The notes beneath the pieces are model-generated. The model was not told where the DNA came from, did not search any database, and saw nothing but the letters and a program-made list of their open reading frames with translations. This document shows, piece by piece, positions 23,278-34,662 of a stretch of DNA of 64,000 nucleotides (positions are counted from its first letter, which is position 1; each line of letters starts with the position of its first letter). The stretch spans positions 46,092,443-46,156,442 of the forward strand of contig JAHLJS010000008.1 of the NCBI GenBank assembly GCA_038502445.1, read 5' to 3'. The position numbers and the translations under genes were made by a program. The DNA comes from Eremochloa ophiuroides. Its lineage: Eukaryota > Streptophyta > Magnoliopsida > Poales > Poaceae.

Positions 23278-24114
23278 TCAGAGGTTCAGGATCAACAGAT
23301 CCTCGTCCTCTTCATTAATGAAGAACTGAGTATCATCTTCTATATTAGGTTCAATAAATTCTTCAAATGACACAGCCTTAACCTCTTCTATTGGATCTAA
23401 CTCAGGAAGTGGCTCTGCCTTAGCTTTTAATGCATGTGTTATAGGCACAGAGAGATTAAATCCTTTCTCAAATTTAATATCTAAATTGCCCGTACAACCT
23501 TCTCGCAAAAGTTTTTCTATTGGTAATCCAATCATTACGTCAAAATCCCAAACACTAAAGATATAAAAATTCAGCAAAATTTGGAATTCATTAATCATAA
23601 TAGGAAGAGCACATAAAACTCCTAAACTAGGAATAATATGTCCTGAACGACTTTTCAATAATTTGTTCGTAAAAATTAATGGCATATCTTTCAAGAATTT
23701 TTCAGTAAATGTAAGAGACATGATATTGACACCTACTATTGGGTTATAAAAGGCATCAAAAGGATATGCAACAATTTGACATTTAATAGTAATGGCAGGA
23801 GAATTTAAACGAATTATATCATTTGAAAGTTCAGATTCTATCAATCACTCATTACTCATAACAAAAATCAATTCTCTTGTTATTTCTCTAAGAAATTTTA
23901 AATCAGCAGGATATGAAACATTAAAATTTTTAAAAATCATAGATTCTTGAGATCTTATAATTTTATGATAACATGAGGAATTTCCATAATCATCAAAAAG
24001 TTCATCCTCAAATTTAATCATGAAATCAGAAATTGGAGTTATCTCCTTCTTATTAGATAGTTCAGGTTCTAAAGGTTGAGATGAATCAGACAAAAGTTCA
24101 GATGTGAGTGACAA
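23278..24114 (-). pseudogene. Gypsy gag-pol linker and protease-like region
   Basis: Two adjoining frames (24114-23845 and 23844-23278) continue from gag to RT. The second contains a protease-like core (NPIVGVNIMSLTF, VWDFDVMIGLPIEKLL), which resembles the retroviral-type aspartic protease region of Athila/Tat elements. I do not see a clean DTG/DSG. The acidic tail (EEFIEPNIEDDTQFF) is a linker. A stop at 23845 separates the frames. Confidence 0.55.
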
Positions 24115-24125
24115 AAATTCATCTT

Positions 24126-24778
24126 CTAAAAACTCTTTTTTTCTTCAGGGAGATCATTTAAGATATTAGTAAGAATAGTTTTAGCATGTGTAGCAGTAAT
24201 ATGTATAAATGCTCCACCCGCGACCAAATTAAGGTATTCTTTATTTTTATCATTAAGACCTAAAAAGAAATGTTGTAAAAGCATAGGTTCGGGCAAAGCA
24301 AGATTAGGTCCAGAATTTATAAATCCATCAAAGCGTTCACAAGCCTTGCCTAATGATTCGTTATCTAATTGTTTGAATCCTACAATTTCAAAACGAAGTT
24401 TAGCGACTTTTTCGATAGGGAAAAATTTAAGACAAAAATTAGCACGCAATACTTCCCAATCTCCTTGACTACTCCCAACATGGCGATTATACCATCTCTT
24501 TGCTTTTTCCATTAATGGAAACAAAAAGAGTTTCCATCTTAAAGTTTCATCTGCCATGCCCTTAATATGCAGACATGCACATATCTGCTCAAAATCAGTT
24601 AAATGGGAATAGGGTTTTCGCTAGAACTACCAGAAAAAACGTGTTCCTGAACTAACTTAATTAATCCCGGGCATAGCTCATAGCCAGATGATGTAATAGG
24701 TTTCGATGATTCTTTTGGCTGGAGATACGATCCCGATGGTGCTCCGTATTGATATAAAAGTTGGGATATGGGTTCCAT
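24126..24778 (-). pseudogene. Gypsy gag, one frameshift
   Basis: The frame starts MEPISQLLYQYG at 24778 and breaks near 24600, where one base seems to be missing. It resumes with MADETLRWKLFLFPLMEKA, KRWYNRHVGSSQGDW, FPIEKVAKLRFEI and LQHFFLGL, typical of the retrotrans_gag domain in Athila/Tat elements. No CCHC knuckle is seen. It is preceded by the primer site at 24856-24873. It encodes the capsid-like structural protein in intact relatives. Confidence 0.75.
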
Positions 24779-24855
24779 ATTTAAAAAGGTAAAAGATAAA
24801 AGATAAAAGTATAATACAAGATTAAGATAAACTAAAGTCAAAATTAGCAAATCGT

Positions 24856-24873
24856 TCCCCGACAACGGTGCCA
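24856..24873 (-). other. primer binding site, tRNA-Asp type
   Basis: On the minus strand TGGCACCGTTGTCGGGGA follows the LTR end (24882) after an 8-nt spacer AGCATTTC. It differs by two bases from the sites at 5767 and 5839. Confidence 0.75.
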
Positions 24874-24881
24874 GAAATGCT

Positions 24882-26075
24882 TGTTGGTATAAATTAAATG
24901 CACTCTATTAAATATTATTATTATCAAAGTATCCGCAAGCGCACAGATGGAATACTGATGTAGCACTTCACCAGACAATCCCGGTTTTAATATTGAACCC
25001 AAAGGAACAGTAGGTTATACTGACTAAGTTTATTGATTCTTAACCCAATAACACAATTAATCCAGAGAATATCAAGAATAAGGAAATAGATAGTGACTAT
25101 CTAGTTCCAACAACCGGTAAGCTTTGAATAATATCGTTCTAACTGGGTAGTGACCTGAATAGAGCAGAAATCAGAGTTCTCTCCTACCAAAGCACTTATA
25201 CACCTATCGATCCTATCAACGGGAAGTGGACTACAGAGGAATCAACGTAGCTGTCACCTACGCGAAGTACCACAATCCGGCTAATCAGGGGACATTCACA
25301 AGTAATTATAGTCTAGACACCACGTCTACACTACAAACTACTACTTCAATGTAGGAGCTACCAAGATCAAAGCACTCAATATGAGTTGCAAACTTAAGAA
25401 CGAATAAGAACAAATGCTTACTTGAATCAGAATGTTGAATACAAAAGTACCTCAGAACGCAGCTCCGGGCGAGGGAGCTGAATCCAGACAAATACAGCTA
25501 CGAAGAAGCTCCGACAGGCCGGGACTCCTCCGAATCTCCACTCATCTACTCTATCTCTCTAATCTCTTTCTTGATTGCTAGCCTAGATCTAATGGATATC
25601 TATCTAATGCTTCAGACTCTTCACCTCTTGATCTGGCCTCCTCCAGGGGGGTCTGGCCCTCTATTTATAGCCCGGTGGGATGAATGCGTGCCATAGGATC
25701 AAACCGACTTAACCAAGGTCCGAAATGACTCCTCAAAGGCGGTGGAAGAAGACTCCAGAAGACGGCGCGCGAAACCCTAGGGGGGACGCCGCCCGGCCCC
25801 CCTTGGGGCCGGTCAGCCCCACCACCTGCCAGGTGGGGCCCCAGTTGCTTCAGGTGCCTTCTAGACGCTTCTACCTTGCCGATGACGTTTGTTGCCTTCG
25901 CAATCAAGTTTCATCATAATTAAGCACTCTAATCCCTCTTTTAAGCTTTTCTGGATAATCCCCTGGAAAATATACAATTTACCAAAAGTCGTGGAAATTA
26001 TTAGTAATAACCCTATTCTACTAGATATTCATGTGTAATGTAGGGATAATTGATAATAAAAATTAGACGTTAACA
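24882..26075 (-). repeat. 5' LTR of minus-strand Gypsy element (1194 bp)
   Basis: On the plus strand it reads TGTTGG...GTTAACA. A TATA box on the minus strand (GGGCTATAAATAGAGGGCC, near 25660-25680) supports the orientation. GC-rich U3 sequence lies upstream at 25770-25830. The next five bases outside are AGTGT. The partner LTR is absent. Confidence 0.75.
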
Positions 26076-26459
26076 AGTGTCAACAAGTAAAGTAATGCAC
26101 AATATAATAACTTCTGTAGAAGGGAACAAACCACCAGACGATCGCCTCGCGTCCGGTGCTACCACGTGTCGCGCCGTCGCCAGTCGACCATTTGAACTAG
26201 TTCTTGCCGCCATCTTCGCTTGATCATTGGACGCTCTAATGATAGCACCGGACGATTTCCCTCCAACGTCTGATGCCCTTCCGGACAGCACCCGAGAGCG
26301 CCGATTAGTCACTGTACGTGTTCGATGGATGGTCACCGGATGATTGCCTCGTCCAGTGCCTTCAGCCTTCTGTTCACCGGATGCTCGCTGATTGTGCCCG
26401 TCGCGTTCGGTGTGGCGCGCTACTAGGCTACTGAAGCGCAGTGCTAGGCTACGCACCGG
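26076..26459. repeat. old SIRE-type LTR fragment (left part)
   Basis: This has repeated GTCCGGTGC/ACCGGA-type words like the U3 of the SIRE LTRs at 14620 and 32860. It continues on the other side of the inserted foldback at 30552. The Gypsy element at 26075 was inserted at its left edge. Confidence 0.5.
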
Positions 26460-26613
26460 GGGATTTCTAATTTTTTGCCACCGATATGGTGGCCGACTCT
26501 CCGATTGCTACTTTTATCATGACAACTACAACTTTACCACTCAAATCAGCAACTTACCTACAACTTTGCCATTTTTGTTGACGTGCTAGTGTGACAGCGT
26601 CTAAATTAACGGC

Positions 26614-29600
26614 TGTAAGGTCCCGATAGGCTAGAGGGGGTGAATAGCCTATAAAAAATTCTATAAAGCACTAGACAACTTGATTAGTAAATAACACGGC
26701 TTTGCCAAGCGCTAGCTCTAGACTACTCTATGCAAGCCATCTATCACAATATACTACACAAGGTATGCACTTAACCGCAAGAAAGCTCTCAACACGATCC
26801 TAAGGTGAGAGCGGCTAAACAAGTATATATTGCGGGAGAGTGAGTACAAGAAAGATTATACCAAAGGGCTCGATGAAGTGAAGTCCGCTCACCGTGTAGA
26901 CCCAATCACCAAGAGATGGCCAATAAGCACAAAGAAGACCAATCACCAATGGAGAAGACCGGAAAACCAAATCATCCACTCAATGGTGGAGAAAAGAATG
27001 AACACCCGATTTTTTACCGAGGTTCACGTGATCGCCATCACGCTACTCCTCGTTGTGGCACCGGTCTTCTTTGGTGGATTGCGAGCTAGGCTTCACACGT
27101 TAATCCATCACCGGGAGCCGCTAACCAACACAAGAGAAGTGGCTTCTCACCACGAGCAATCCACTAGAGTTAGTTTTGTCACTCCACCGGGGAATAACCA
27201 CAAGAACCCCTCACAAGAACACCTTGATGTGGACTTGGACAATCTCCTTCCAATATCACACCAACAACACCTCCAAGTCATCTAGGGATTCGGCAAAATC
27301 CCAAGAGAATAAGAACTAAGCAATGGCTTGCTCTCAAGTGCTCTAGAATGCAAATCACTAAGCAATAATGCACTTGAGAATCACTCAACTCACAAAGATG
27401 AACAAGAGATGATCAAGTGAGTGAATGGGAGGCTTAGGATGCTCACAAAGTGTATGGCAATGATCCAAGTGTGAAAGAAAGGCACCAAGTGCCCGGGAAG
27501 GGAGTATAAATGCCCCGAAATGCAATCCTAGTTGTTACCCCGACAGAAACAGCTGTGTTGACATTTCTTAACGAAATGCCGGGAGGTATAAATTAATTTG
27601 CCACCTGATTAGTCTACAGATCACTTGAACTCTTATCCTCTATCTCTTAGAAATAACTAGGTTGTCATCCCTAGCATGATTCTAAAAGATCTCTTCTTCT
27701 AACAAGTGACTAAAATTATATTATATTATATCTACAAGCGCACAGATAAAATATACACCATCGTAGCATTTTATCCAAGAGTATTCCGGGTTGTCGATTT
27801 ATATTTTACCACTGGGAAGGGTTTGGCAATAAATGGGATGCAGGGTAGATAGATTTCATATGCACATACAAATATGGAGATAACCATGTATGATCTACTT
27901 ACTCAAAACAAGGTCTATGTCACAATAATAATGATATGTATGATAAGCATAATGATCAATCAATCAATCAATATATAATATGATCACTTAGAGCACTTCC
28001 TATCTAGGCACTAGCATGAATTAGGTAGAAGCATAAGAATATTCTAAGTCATTCTAACTATACTACTAAAGACATATTAGATTGGTGCAATTATACTAGC
28101 AATCATGGCAAAGATACTTCATACTCATACTTAGGGGAATATTACTAAGCAAGATCAAGATCATAGCCAGCCTTCTATAGTAGTAATAACTTCCTACTCT
28201 CCTTACATTCTAGGTGTGGACTACAAAGGACTCAACGGGAGTGTCACATCCGCGATCAACCACAGATCCCAGAATATAAGGCGCATTTGCTGACAAACTA
28301 CATCTAAGCACCATGCTTACATGGTGTTGGTCACCCATCCATGACGTCAATGAATGAGAGCTATACAAACCTATGTATGAATAAGGATGCATCCTAACTA
28401 TGTGAAGTATACAATCTAGATAAGTAATGAATAGCATAATTGAGAACATAATCAATAGTAGAACAATATCAATCAACTTTATCTAAACACTCAAAAGAGG
28501 TATAAGACACAAGATAGAGCTTACAATGGCTCCGGGAAGCCTCGCTCCAGACAAGATTTGGAATTCAAGTAGAACTTGCCTCCTTCTACTTCTAAACCTA
28601 TGTAGCTATGCTCTAGATGGTGAAGCTCTAATAATTCTAAGGCTTCTGGCTCTGCTCTATTGGTATTGATCAACTGATGATGAAACCCTAGGGGTCTGGG
28701 GACTGTATATATAGGCCGGTGGGATGAACGTAGCCCTTGGATCAAACCGATTTCGACGGGCGGTGGAGATTAATTCTCAAAGGTGGTGGAGGGTCCACGT
28801 CGAAGGGGACACTGGATCGGTGACCTGGACAGGTCGGCCGACCTGGTCGACCATCCCTCTCCATGTGGGTCTCGCTTCTGCCGGCGAGTCTCTGGTGTTC
28901 TTTAGAATATTCTTGATCCCCTTTCGTGGTGGAATTCGATGTTTAGTCCGACAAGTGGATCTCCTTGGGTTCTTTTCTGATTAACACCCTGCAAAACAGT
29001 GATTCACCAAAACTGTGGAATTTTGTCAGTTAAAACCCTATTCTATGGTTGTATTTGCTTTTATACCCTTATTTCATGTTTGGTTGACGGGTAAAATCAT
29101 ACAATCATTACCGTTAACAAGCCGTTAGACACGATTTTAGGTCATCAGACGCTATCGTAGGACGAAGTCCATCGGACTAAATGCTAGCGTCCGACTTTCG
29201 GATTCATGCCACGTGTCGCTCAGAATCAAACACAGTCGTTCGTTCACAACAGCTACTCATTCGCACACTTTTTTTAAACCATCGGACAGGGGCCGTCGGA
29301 CTAATTGCTCCGAACATCCGACACTTCCAGAGAGATCCAGAAGATCCAGAATGCGTCGGACAATCATCTGATGCCCACCCTCAGACTAACCCCAAACGTC
29401 CTGACGCCTCTTAAACTTGTTTCCCGCGCACTGACCTTAATCGTCGTACTCAGAGCAAAAACTCCGACGCTAAGCACACCAACACCGTCAGGACTGTCCG
29501 ACTCTCACAGAAGTTTCCACCATCGGACACAACTCAGTCAAGGCATTCGGACTAACATGCGCCACCGTCCGATGTTTCCAGAGAAGTCCAGAAATGTGCA

Positions 29601-30176
29601 AACACCGTCGGACGGCGTTCGACGCTCGAAACTCACTGTTTTTCTATTGTAACATCTCCAGAAATCACCGAAACACCTCTCTACCTCTCAAACTCCAACC
29701 CCAACTCTTCAACCCTTGTTCCCAAGTGCTAACACCAAGGTATACTAACTGCTTGTGCATGATATGTTAGCTTTTGAAATTCATTTTCCAAGGGTTTCTA
29801 AGTCAATCTCTAGGTTTGTTAGTTCAATGCACATGAGATGCAACCTAGAGCACTTGAAGGTAAGCCAACAACATAGTTCTCCCCTTGGTAGTCGGCTATG
29901 TATCTTAAATGTGATCACTTCCACTTGAACTCTTGATCACCAAAAGAAAAGCCCTATAGGTTATACCTTAGCCTCTAGCTTTCCTTCTTTAAGTCCTTTT
30001 CTTTCTTCTTTTGATCACCAGTCAACACTTCGATGGTTGAGCCCACTTGATCATCACCAACATCATCCATTGGGTCCATTCACCATGGTTAGGACAACCT
30101 ACACTTAGTCACCACTCAAGCATATAGGTTAGTCCTTAGGGTGTCATCAATTATCAAAATCAAACTAGGGCTTTCA
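26614..30176 (-). repeat. SIRE-type LTR, interrupted (~2.0 kb net)
   Basis: On the plus strand it reads TGTAAGG...GGGCTTTCA, with CTAGAGGGGGTGAATAGCC just inside the left end and CAAACTAGGGCTTTCA at the right, as in the LTRs at 11924 and 31955. Its U3 part (29140-29630) repeats a (C)CRTCGGAC word instead of the GTCCGGTGC word of its relatives. It is interrupted by a solo LTR at 27556-29119. It lies inside the foldback MITE. A clear 5-bp duplication was not seen (ACGGC and TGGCT). The plus-strand frame at 26830-27285 is LTR sequence. Confidence 0.7.
27556..29119 (-). repeat. solo Gypsy LTR (1564 bp)
   Basis: TGTTGAC...GTTAACA termini are flanked by AGCTG (27551-27555) and AGCCG (29120-29124), a 5-bp duplication with one change. 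It shares with the LTR at 24882 the phrase CAAGCGCACAGAT and a GGTATAAATTAA start region, so it is a distant relative. No internal sequence is present. It is the innermost insertion of this nest. Confidence 0.7.
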
Positions 30177-30551
30177 ATGGCTCCGTGTACCCCCGCTTGC
30201 TTAGCCTCGACGACAACGGCAGCTACCCATCGTCCTCCCCTCTCTGCTATCACTGCTAGTGGGGCCCAACTATCATTAGCTTATTCCTCACACACTGAAA
30301 CAAATAACAGTTGAACCCCACTAGCAGTGACAGCAGATAGGGGAGGACGATGGGCTGCTACCGTTGCCGTTGGGGCTGAGCAAGCAAGGCAGACGAAGTC
30401 GTTAATTCAGACGCTGACACGTTGCCACGTCAGTGAAAATGGCAAAGTTATAGGTGAGTTGCTATTTTGAGTGGCAAAGTTGTAATTGTCATGATAAAAG
30501 TAGCAATCGGAGAGTCGGCCACCATATCGGTGGCAAAAAATTAGAAATCCC

Positions 30552-31030
30552 ACGCACTGGACACGTCCGGTGCATGTTTTTCCACAGAGATATCACCGAA
30601 AATCGTTGAATCCTACCTCGCAAGCTTGATAGGAGGGAGAGATAACCCAAACCCTCTCTTCACTTGTTTATTCATGCTCTTGGCATTCGGCTTAGTTCCA
30701 TCTTGTGTCTTCGACTTGTGCTTGATCTTGAGGTCTTCAACATGTTTTCTAAGGTCTTACTTGAAGTGTTGATCGCTCCGATCACATGGTTGTCTAAGTC
30801 CAAGCCACTCTTGCATTCTATTGAACTACAAAACAACACTTATGAAACCATTAGTCCAATGTTGGTCATGTTGATCATCAAACACCAAAATCCAAAGTAA
30901 ATGGGCCTAGGATCCATTTTCCTTACAGTTTACTACTTATGATGTTGATTTACCTTCACTTTGGTGAAATGTTGATGGCAATCATGTGTGGTTAGTAACC
31001 CTAAACACCTAGTATTGTGTTATGCTCTTC
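30552..31030. repeat. old SIRE-type LTR fragment (right part)
   Basis: This continues the LTR fragment split by the foldback; GGACACGTCCGGTGC occurs at once. The rest (30600-31030) resembles the flank of SIRE-type LTRs but I could not fix an end. No gene is seen; the frame 30664-30900 has no family resemblance. Confidence 0.4.
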
Positions 31031-31690
31031 CATTCTATTCTTCTAGTTCGAATACCTGTATCTTTCTGTTTTTTCATGCTTGATTCAAATCCATATTCCA
31101 CTTTTTGATTGTCCAATGAGCCTTGAATTCTAGCTCTACAAGGAGATGACAAGTCTTTCCATACAGTAACCCATATGGAGACATGCCTATTAGTGTCTTA
31201 TATGCCATGTGATATTCTCATATTCTACTAATTTGTTCTTCCATCCCTTCCTATTTCCTCAACGGTTTTTATTTTAGAATATTCTTAATTTGTTTATTGG
31301 AAGCTTCTACTTGACCGCTTGTTTGAGGATGGTAGGATGTAGCTATGTTATGTCGGATTTCTGGATTAGTCAAGTAGGGTCGGGACATTTATCGATGAAG
31401 TGAGGTCCTTCATCACTTATGACCAAGCTTAGGTATACTAAATCTGGTGTAATATGATCTCTTGAAATATCTTTCTAGTGTATTTGGCATCAGTTGCCCC
31501 ATGCGGCATATTGTCTACCCACTTTGAGACATAATCTACAACCATCAGAATGTATTCAAAATCACAGTACCTTGGAAAAAGGTCCCAAGAACCACACATC
31601 GTATGGCTCAAGTAGTCAAGTTGCAAGTTGTTAGTAAGTGGCATTGCATATGAGGTGTCAATATTATCGTGCCTCTAGTATCAATGACAA
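31031..31690 (-). pseudogene. Gypsy integrase fragment
   Basis: The minus strand encodes pieces matching the integrase of the element at 20357-23182 (compare 20690-21300). The best part (31644-31438) has YILMVVDYVSKWVDNMPHG. Many stops and indels are present. No LTR of its own is recognised. It is an older relic than the element at 20357. Confidence 0.65.
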
Positions 31691-31954
31691 CATTTTAGTT
31701 GAATCAAATTTTTAACTGTAAATAGTGCAGAAAAACAAGAGACTACCATAGTCTCAGTACATGTTTACGATGTATTTCTCACATGACGACGTGGTCTTTC
31801 GCCACTATGTTTATTCACATTGAGGACGTTTGGATCCATCATTTTGTAGGAATTGTAATTTAGTAATCCTATCATTTTGTAGGAATTGGAATTTAGTTAA
31901 TGGATTAAGCTGTTTGGTTTGAAATTTGACATTCCACATTCCTAAGTTCACGAA
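31691..31954. other. unassigned AT-rich stretch
   Basis: No gene is seen. A 30-bp phrase ending in TTTGTAGGAATTGNAATTTA is present twice in tandem near 31840 and 31875. Confidence 0.4.
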
Positions 31955-33693
31955 TGAAAGGTACGAGTTGGCTAGAGGGGAGTGAATAGCCTAAATTAAA
32001 ATTCTACAAAATACTCAACCAAGAGAATAGTACCACAAGAGGCTATAATTGCAAAGCTAGAGCAAAAAATAATCTAAGAAAGCCACTTACACAAGTCTAG
32101 TGATTCTAAGCTCTAAGCCACACAAACTAACTAACAAGAGGCAAAACAACTACACAAGGCTAAACAAGTTAGAGAGCTAACTATTTTGCACAAGGTAAGG
32201 AGGAGAGCTTTGGGAATTATACCTTTGCTTTGAGATGAAGCCAATCACCGGGATAATCACAATTACTCACTCGAAGGTGAGGAAAATCAATATAAACACC
32301 AAGATTTATCCCCGGGGTTCACATGCTTGCCGGCACGCTATGTCCCTATTGTGTCGACTTCAACCGGTGGTCCGGTGGCTAATCGGTATCACACACCGAG
32401 CCTACACAAGACGCCATAAGGACCTACCACGGAGGAAGAAACTCAATGACACGAGAAATCCACTAAGTTACCTTTCAGCACTCCGCTCGGGGTAGGCACG
32501 AACTCCTCACAAGTTGCCGGTTTGGGCAAGCACAATCACCAAGCTTCTCCACACCTTCTCCACCTCCAAACCGGCTAGGTGACGGCAATCACCAATAGTA
32601 ACAAGAATTACTCCGTCACCAAATGCACTAGAATGTAAGATGATAATCACTACACTTGAATCACTCTTTCTAAATCAAAATCTCAAGTTGAATTAAGAGG
32701 AGAGAGTTGGAGGATGTGTGCCAAGCTCACAAGAGGCTTAGGAAGATCAAAATTCGCAAGAGAGATACCCCAAGTCAACCACGCTCCTATTTATAAGCGT
32801 CTTAAAAAATCTAGCCGTTTTACTATGAAATCGGGCACACTAGACGCCCGTTAAGTTTGCACCGGACGCATCCGGTGAATGTCCAGGTGTATCGCCTATT
32901 GACACGTGTACTAGTCGTTTTGAATTTCTTTGATGCGCGCCTTCACACTAAACGTGAAATCGTCACATCGGACGCTCCGCCGTCCGTGTTCGGTGCACGT
33001 CCAGAGAGATTCTAGAGAGCACCTGGACGCACCGGACGTGTCCGTTGTTAGGTCACCAGACGCTCACAGGGTCCGGTGTTCTCTCCAAGTCAGATTCGCA
33101 CAGATTACACCGAACGCGAGTTTGAGAGCACCGAACACGCTGGAGTTAGTATTTCAGCGTCCGGTGCAGTTCCAGAAAGGTTTTCAGAGATGTCAAATGC
33201 ACACCGGACGCGTCCGGTGTACACCACCGGACACGCCCAACGTCCGGTGCTCCTCTGAGCGCTTTCTTAAGTCTTTCTCACTGCTCTTATTCTATAAGCT
33301 AATATCTAAGTGTTTCACACTCTTAGCACATATGTTAGTAGGTTTTGAACACCATTGCAAGGCAGAGTTAGTATCTCTAGGTTAGAAAACGTATACAAAG
33401 TATGCAACCCTCGAGCACTTGATGACCGAATCATGAAGCAATTCCCTTCTTAATAGTTCGGCCATCTATCCTAAATGTGATCGCACTCACTAAGTGCCTT
33501 GATCACCGAAACAAAGAGCTCCTATCTTTTTACCTTAGCCTCTAGCTCCTTGTTCCTTTCTTTTTCACAATTCCATCACTTGATCTCCACTTGAGCACTA
33601 TGTCATCTCCCACTAATCTTTCTTACTACACACTTAGCACTTAGGTTAGTGACTAGGTTTCATCAATTAGCAAAACCAAACTAGGGCTTTTCA
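31955..33693 (-). repeat. solo SIRE-type LTR (1739 bp)
   Basis: On the plus strand it reads TGAAAGG...GGGCTTTTCA. Flanking 5-mers are ACGAA (31950-31954) and ACGTA (33694-33698), a duplication with one change. A TATA box on the minus strand (TATAAATAGG, 32788-32797) sets the orientation. U3 (32860-33250) is filled with CACCGGACGCGTCCGGTG-like words as in the LTR at 11924. It is complete and uninterrupted. Confidence 0.8.
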
Positions 33694-34011
33694 ACGTATA
33701 AACTTGTGTCAAATTTATAACGTGAGGAATAAAAAGTGATTCTGTAGATCAACGTTTATACTCTCCAATTCATTTCATGCTCTTTAACTCGCTTTATAGA
33801 TAGAAATGCTAAGTATGTTCCTTCTAGAATAAATTTAGTTTTAAGGATTCAAAAGAGACCTTAATGCTACTTTGGATCTAACCATTCTCCTTGAGGATGG
33901 AAGGGGACTGAGAGGGGAATTGGCTTCAATTCTGAGGAGTTTGCTAGAGCTAAAAATAAACATTGATTTTAACTGATGTTGATTTGTTGTGACAGGAAAC
34001 ATTATTTCATA
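33694..34011. other. intergenic stretch upstream of kinase gene
   Basis: No repeat boundary or gene is recognised. This is the first sequence after the LTR nest and probably the start of unique, genic DNA. Confidence 0.4.
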
Positions 34012-34247
34012 CTCCCTCCGTCTCAAAAAGAAAGTCGTTTTGGTTGTTCGTGTCACAAGTTTGATTCGATTTGTAGAAAATATGTGCAATATTTATATCT
34101 CAAAATAAATTTATTAAAAAACTAGATCTAAAGATCTTTCTGATGATACTAATTATGATACTAATCAATGATATTTATTATTTATAAAAATTACTGGCAG
34201 TTGTTTCTCGAGAAGCGAGAACGACAGTCTTTTTTGGGACGGAGGGG
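34012..34247. mobile_element. Stowaway MITE (236 bp)
   Basis: Terminal inverted repeats CTCCCTCCGTCTCAAAAAGA and TTTTTTGGGACGGAGGGG are flanked by TA at 34010-34011 and 34248-34249. The interior is AT-rich. It is a non-autonomous Tc1/mariner-type element, about 420 bp upstream of the kinase start codon. Confidence 0.85.
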
Positions 34248-34429
34248 TAGCTAAAAATAAGCACTGTTGCTAATCCTAACTCACATTGCTGGAGATGTCC
34301 TTACATTGATAATTGTGTTCTCTGCAAATTTTATGGTAAAAGAGTTTTTTTTAATAAAAAAAATCGCAGGTGAGGACGTGGACTGAATTCCGCATCTCCT
34401 CTTTGCTGTGTCTGGACTCCGGAGCTGAC

Positions 34430-34662
34430 TTTTGCCTAGGTAGGACTTAGGACCTTGGACGCCTTCGTTGTCCTTGCGTCCGCCCGCTCCCCGCCGACCC
34501 GCCGCTCCCAAATCCCATCCAAATTCTTCCGCGTCTTTCAAAGATCGGATTTTGGGAGGGGCACCGCCCCCAGATCGGGGAGAAATCCCCGTTCTGTCTG
34601 GTGGGTCGGCCTCCGCTTCCCGCTTTTTGGCTCTTTTCCCCTCTCACAAGGGCGGCTCTTGG
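34430..34662 (+). promoter_or_regulatory. probable 5' leader of kinase gene
   Basis: From about 34430 the base composition turns GC-rich and C/T-rich (CGCCCGCTCCCCGCCGACCC), as in leaders of grass genes, and continues into the start codon at 34663. I cannot place a TATA box or start site with confidence. Other frames through this block are composition artefacts. Confidence 0.4.

Larger units (their letters stand above)
20357..26075 (-). mobile_element. Athila/Tat-clade Gypsy element, minus strand, no 3' LTR
   Basis: From high to low coordinates: LTR (26075-24882), primer site, gag, protease region, RT/RNase H/integrase ending at a stop at 20357. Then comes the unrecognised ORF (20134-19283), which may also belong to it. 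The expected 3' LTR is absent; sequence changes to Copia integrase at about 19202. The 5' LTR is therefore the only LTR. Breaks are mostly point nonsense changes, so the copy is moderately old. Confidence 0.8.
26460..30551. mobile_element. Mutator-like foldback MITE, split by an LTR
   Basis: The left arm (26460-26613) starts GGGATTTCTAATTTTTTGCC. The right arm (30395-30551) is its reverse complement over ~155 bp, and the central part (30177-30394) is again self-complementary. Without the inserted LTR (26614-30176) the element is about 530 bp, mostly inverted repeat. It is flanked by ACGCACCGG (26451-26459) and ACGCACTGG (30552-30560), a 9-bp duplication with one change, typical of Mutator-type elements. 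Non-coding. Confidence 0.8.

Noticed and set aside
27556..29119. Reading this block as part of the SIRE LTR around it
   Set aside because: It has its own TGTTGAC...GTTAACA ends and a 5-bp flanking duplication, and the SIRE sequence continues on both sides.
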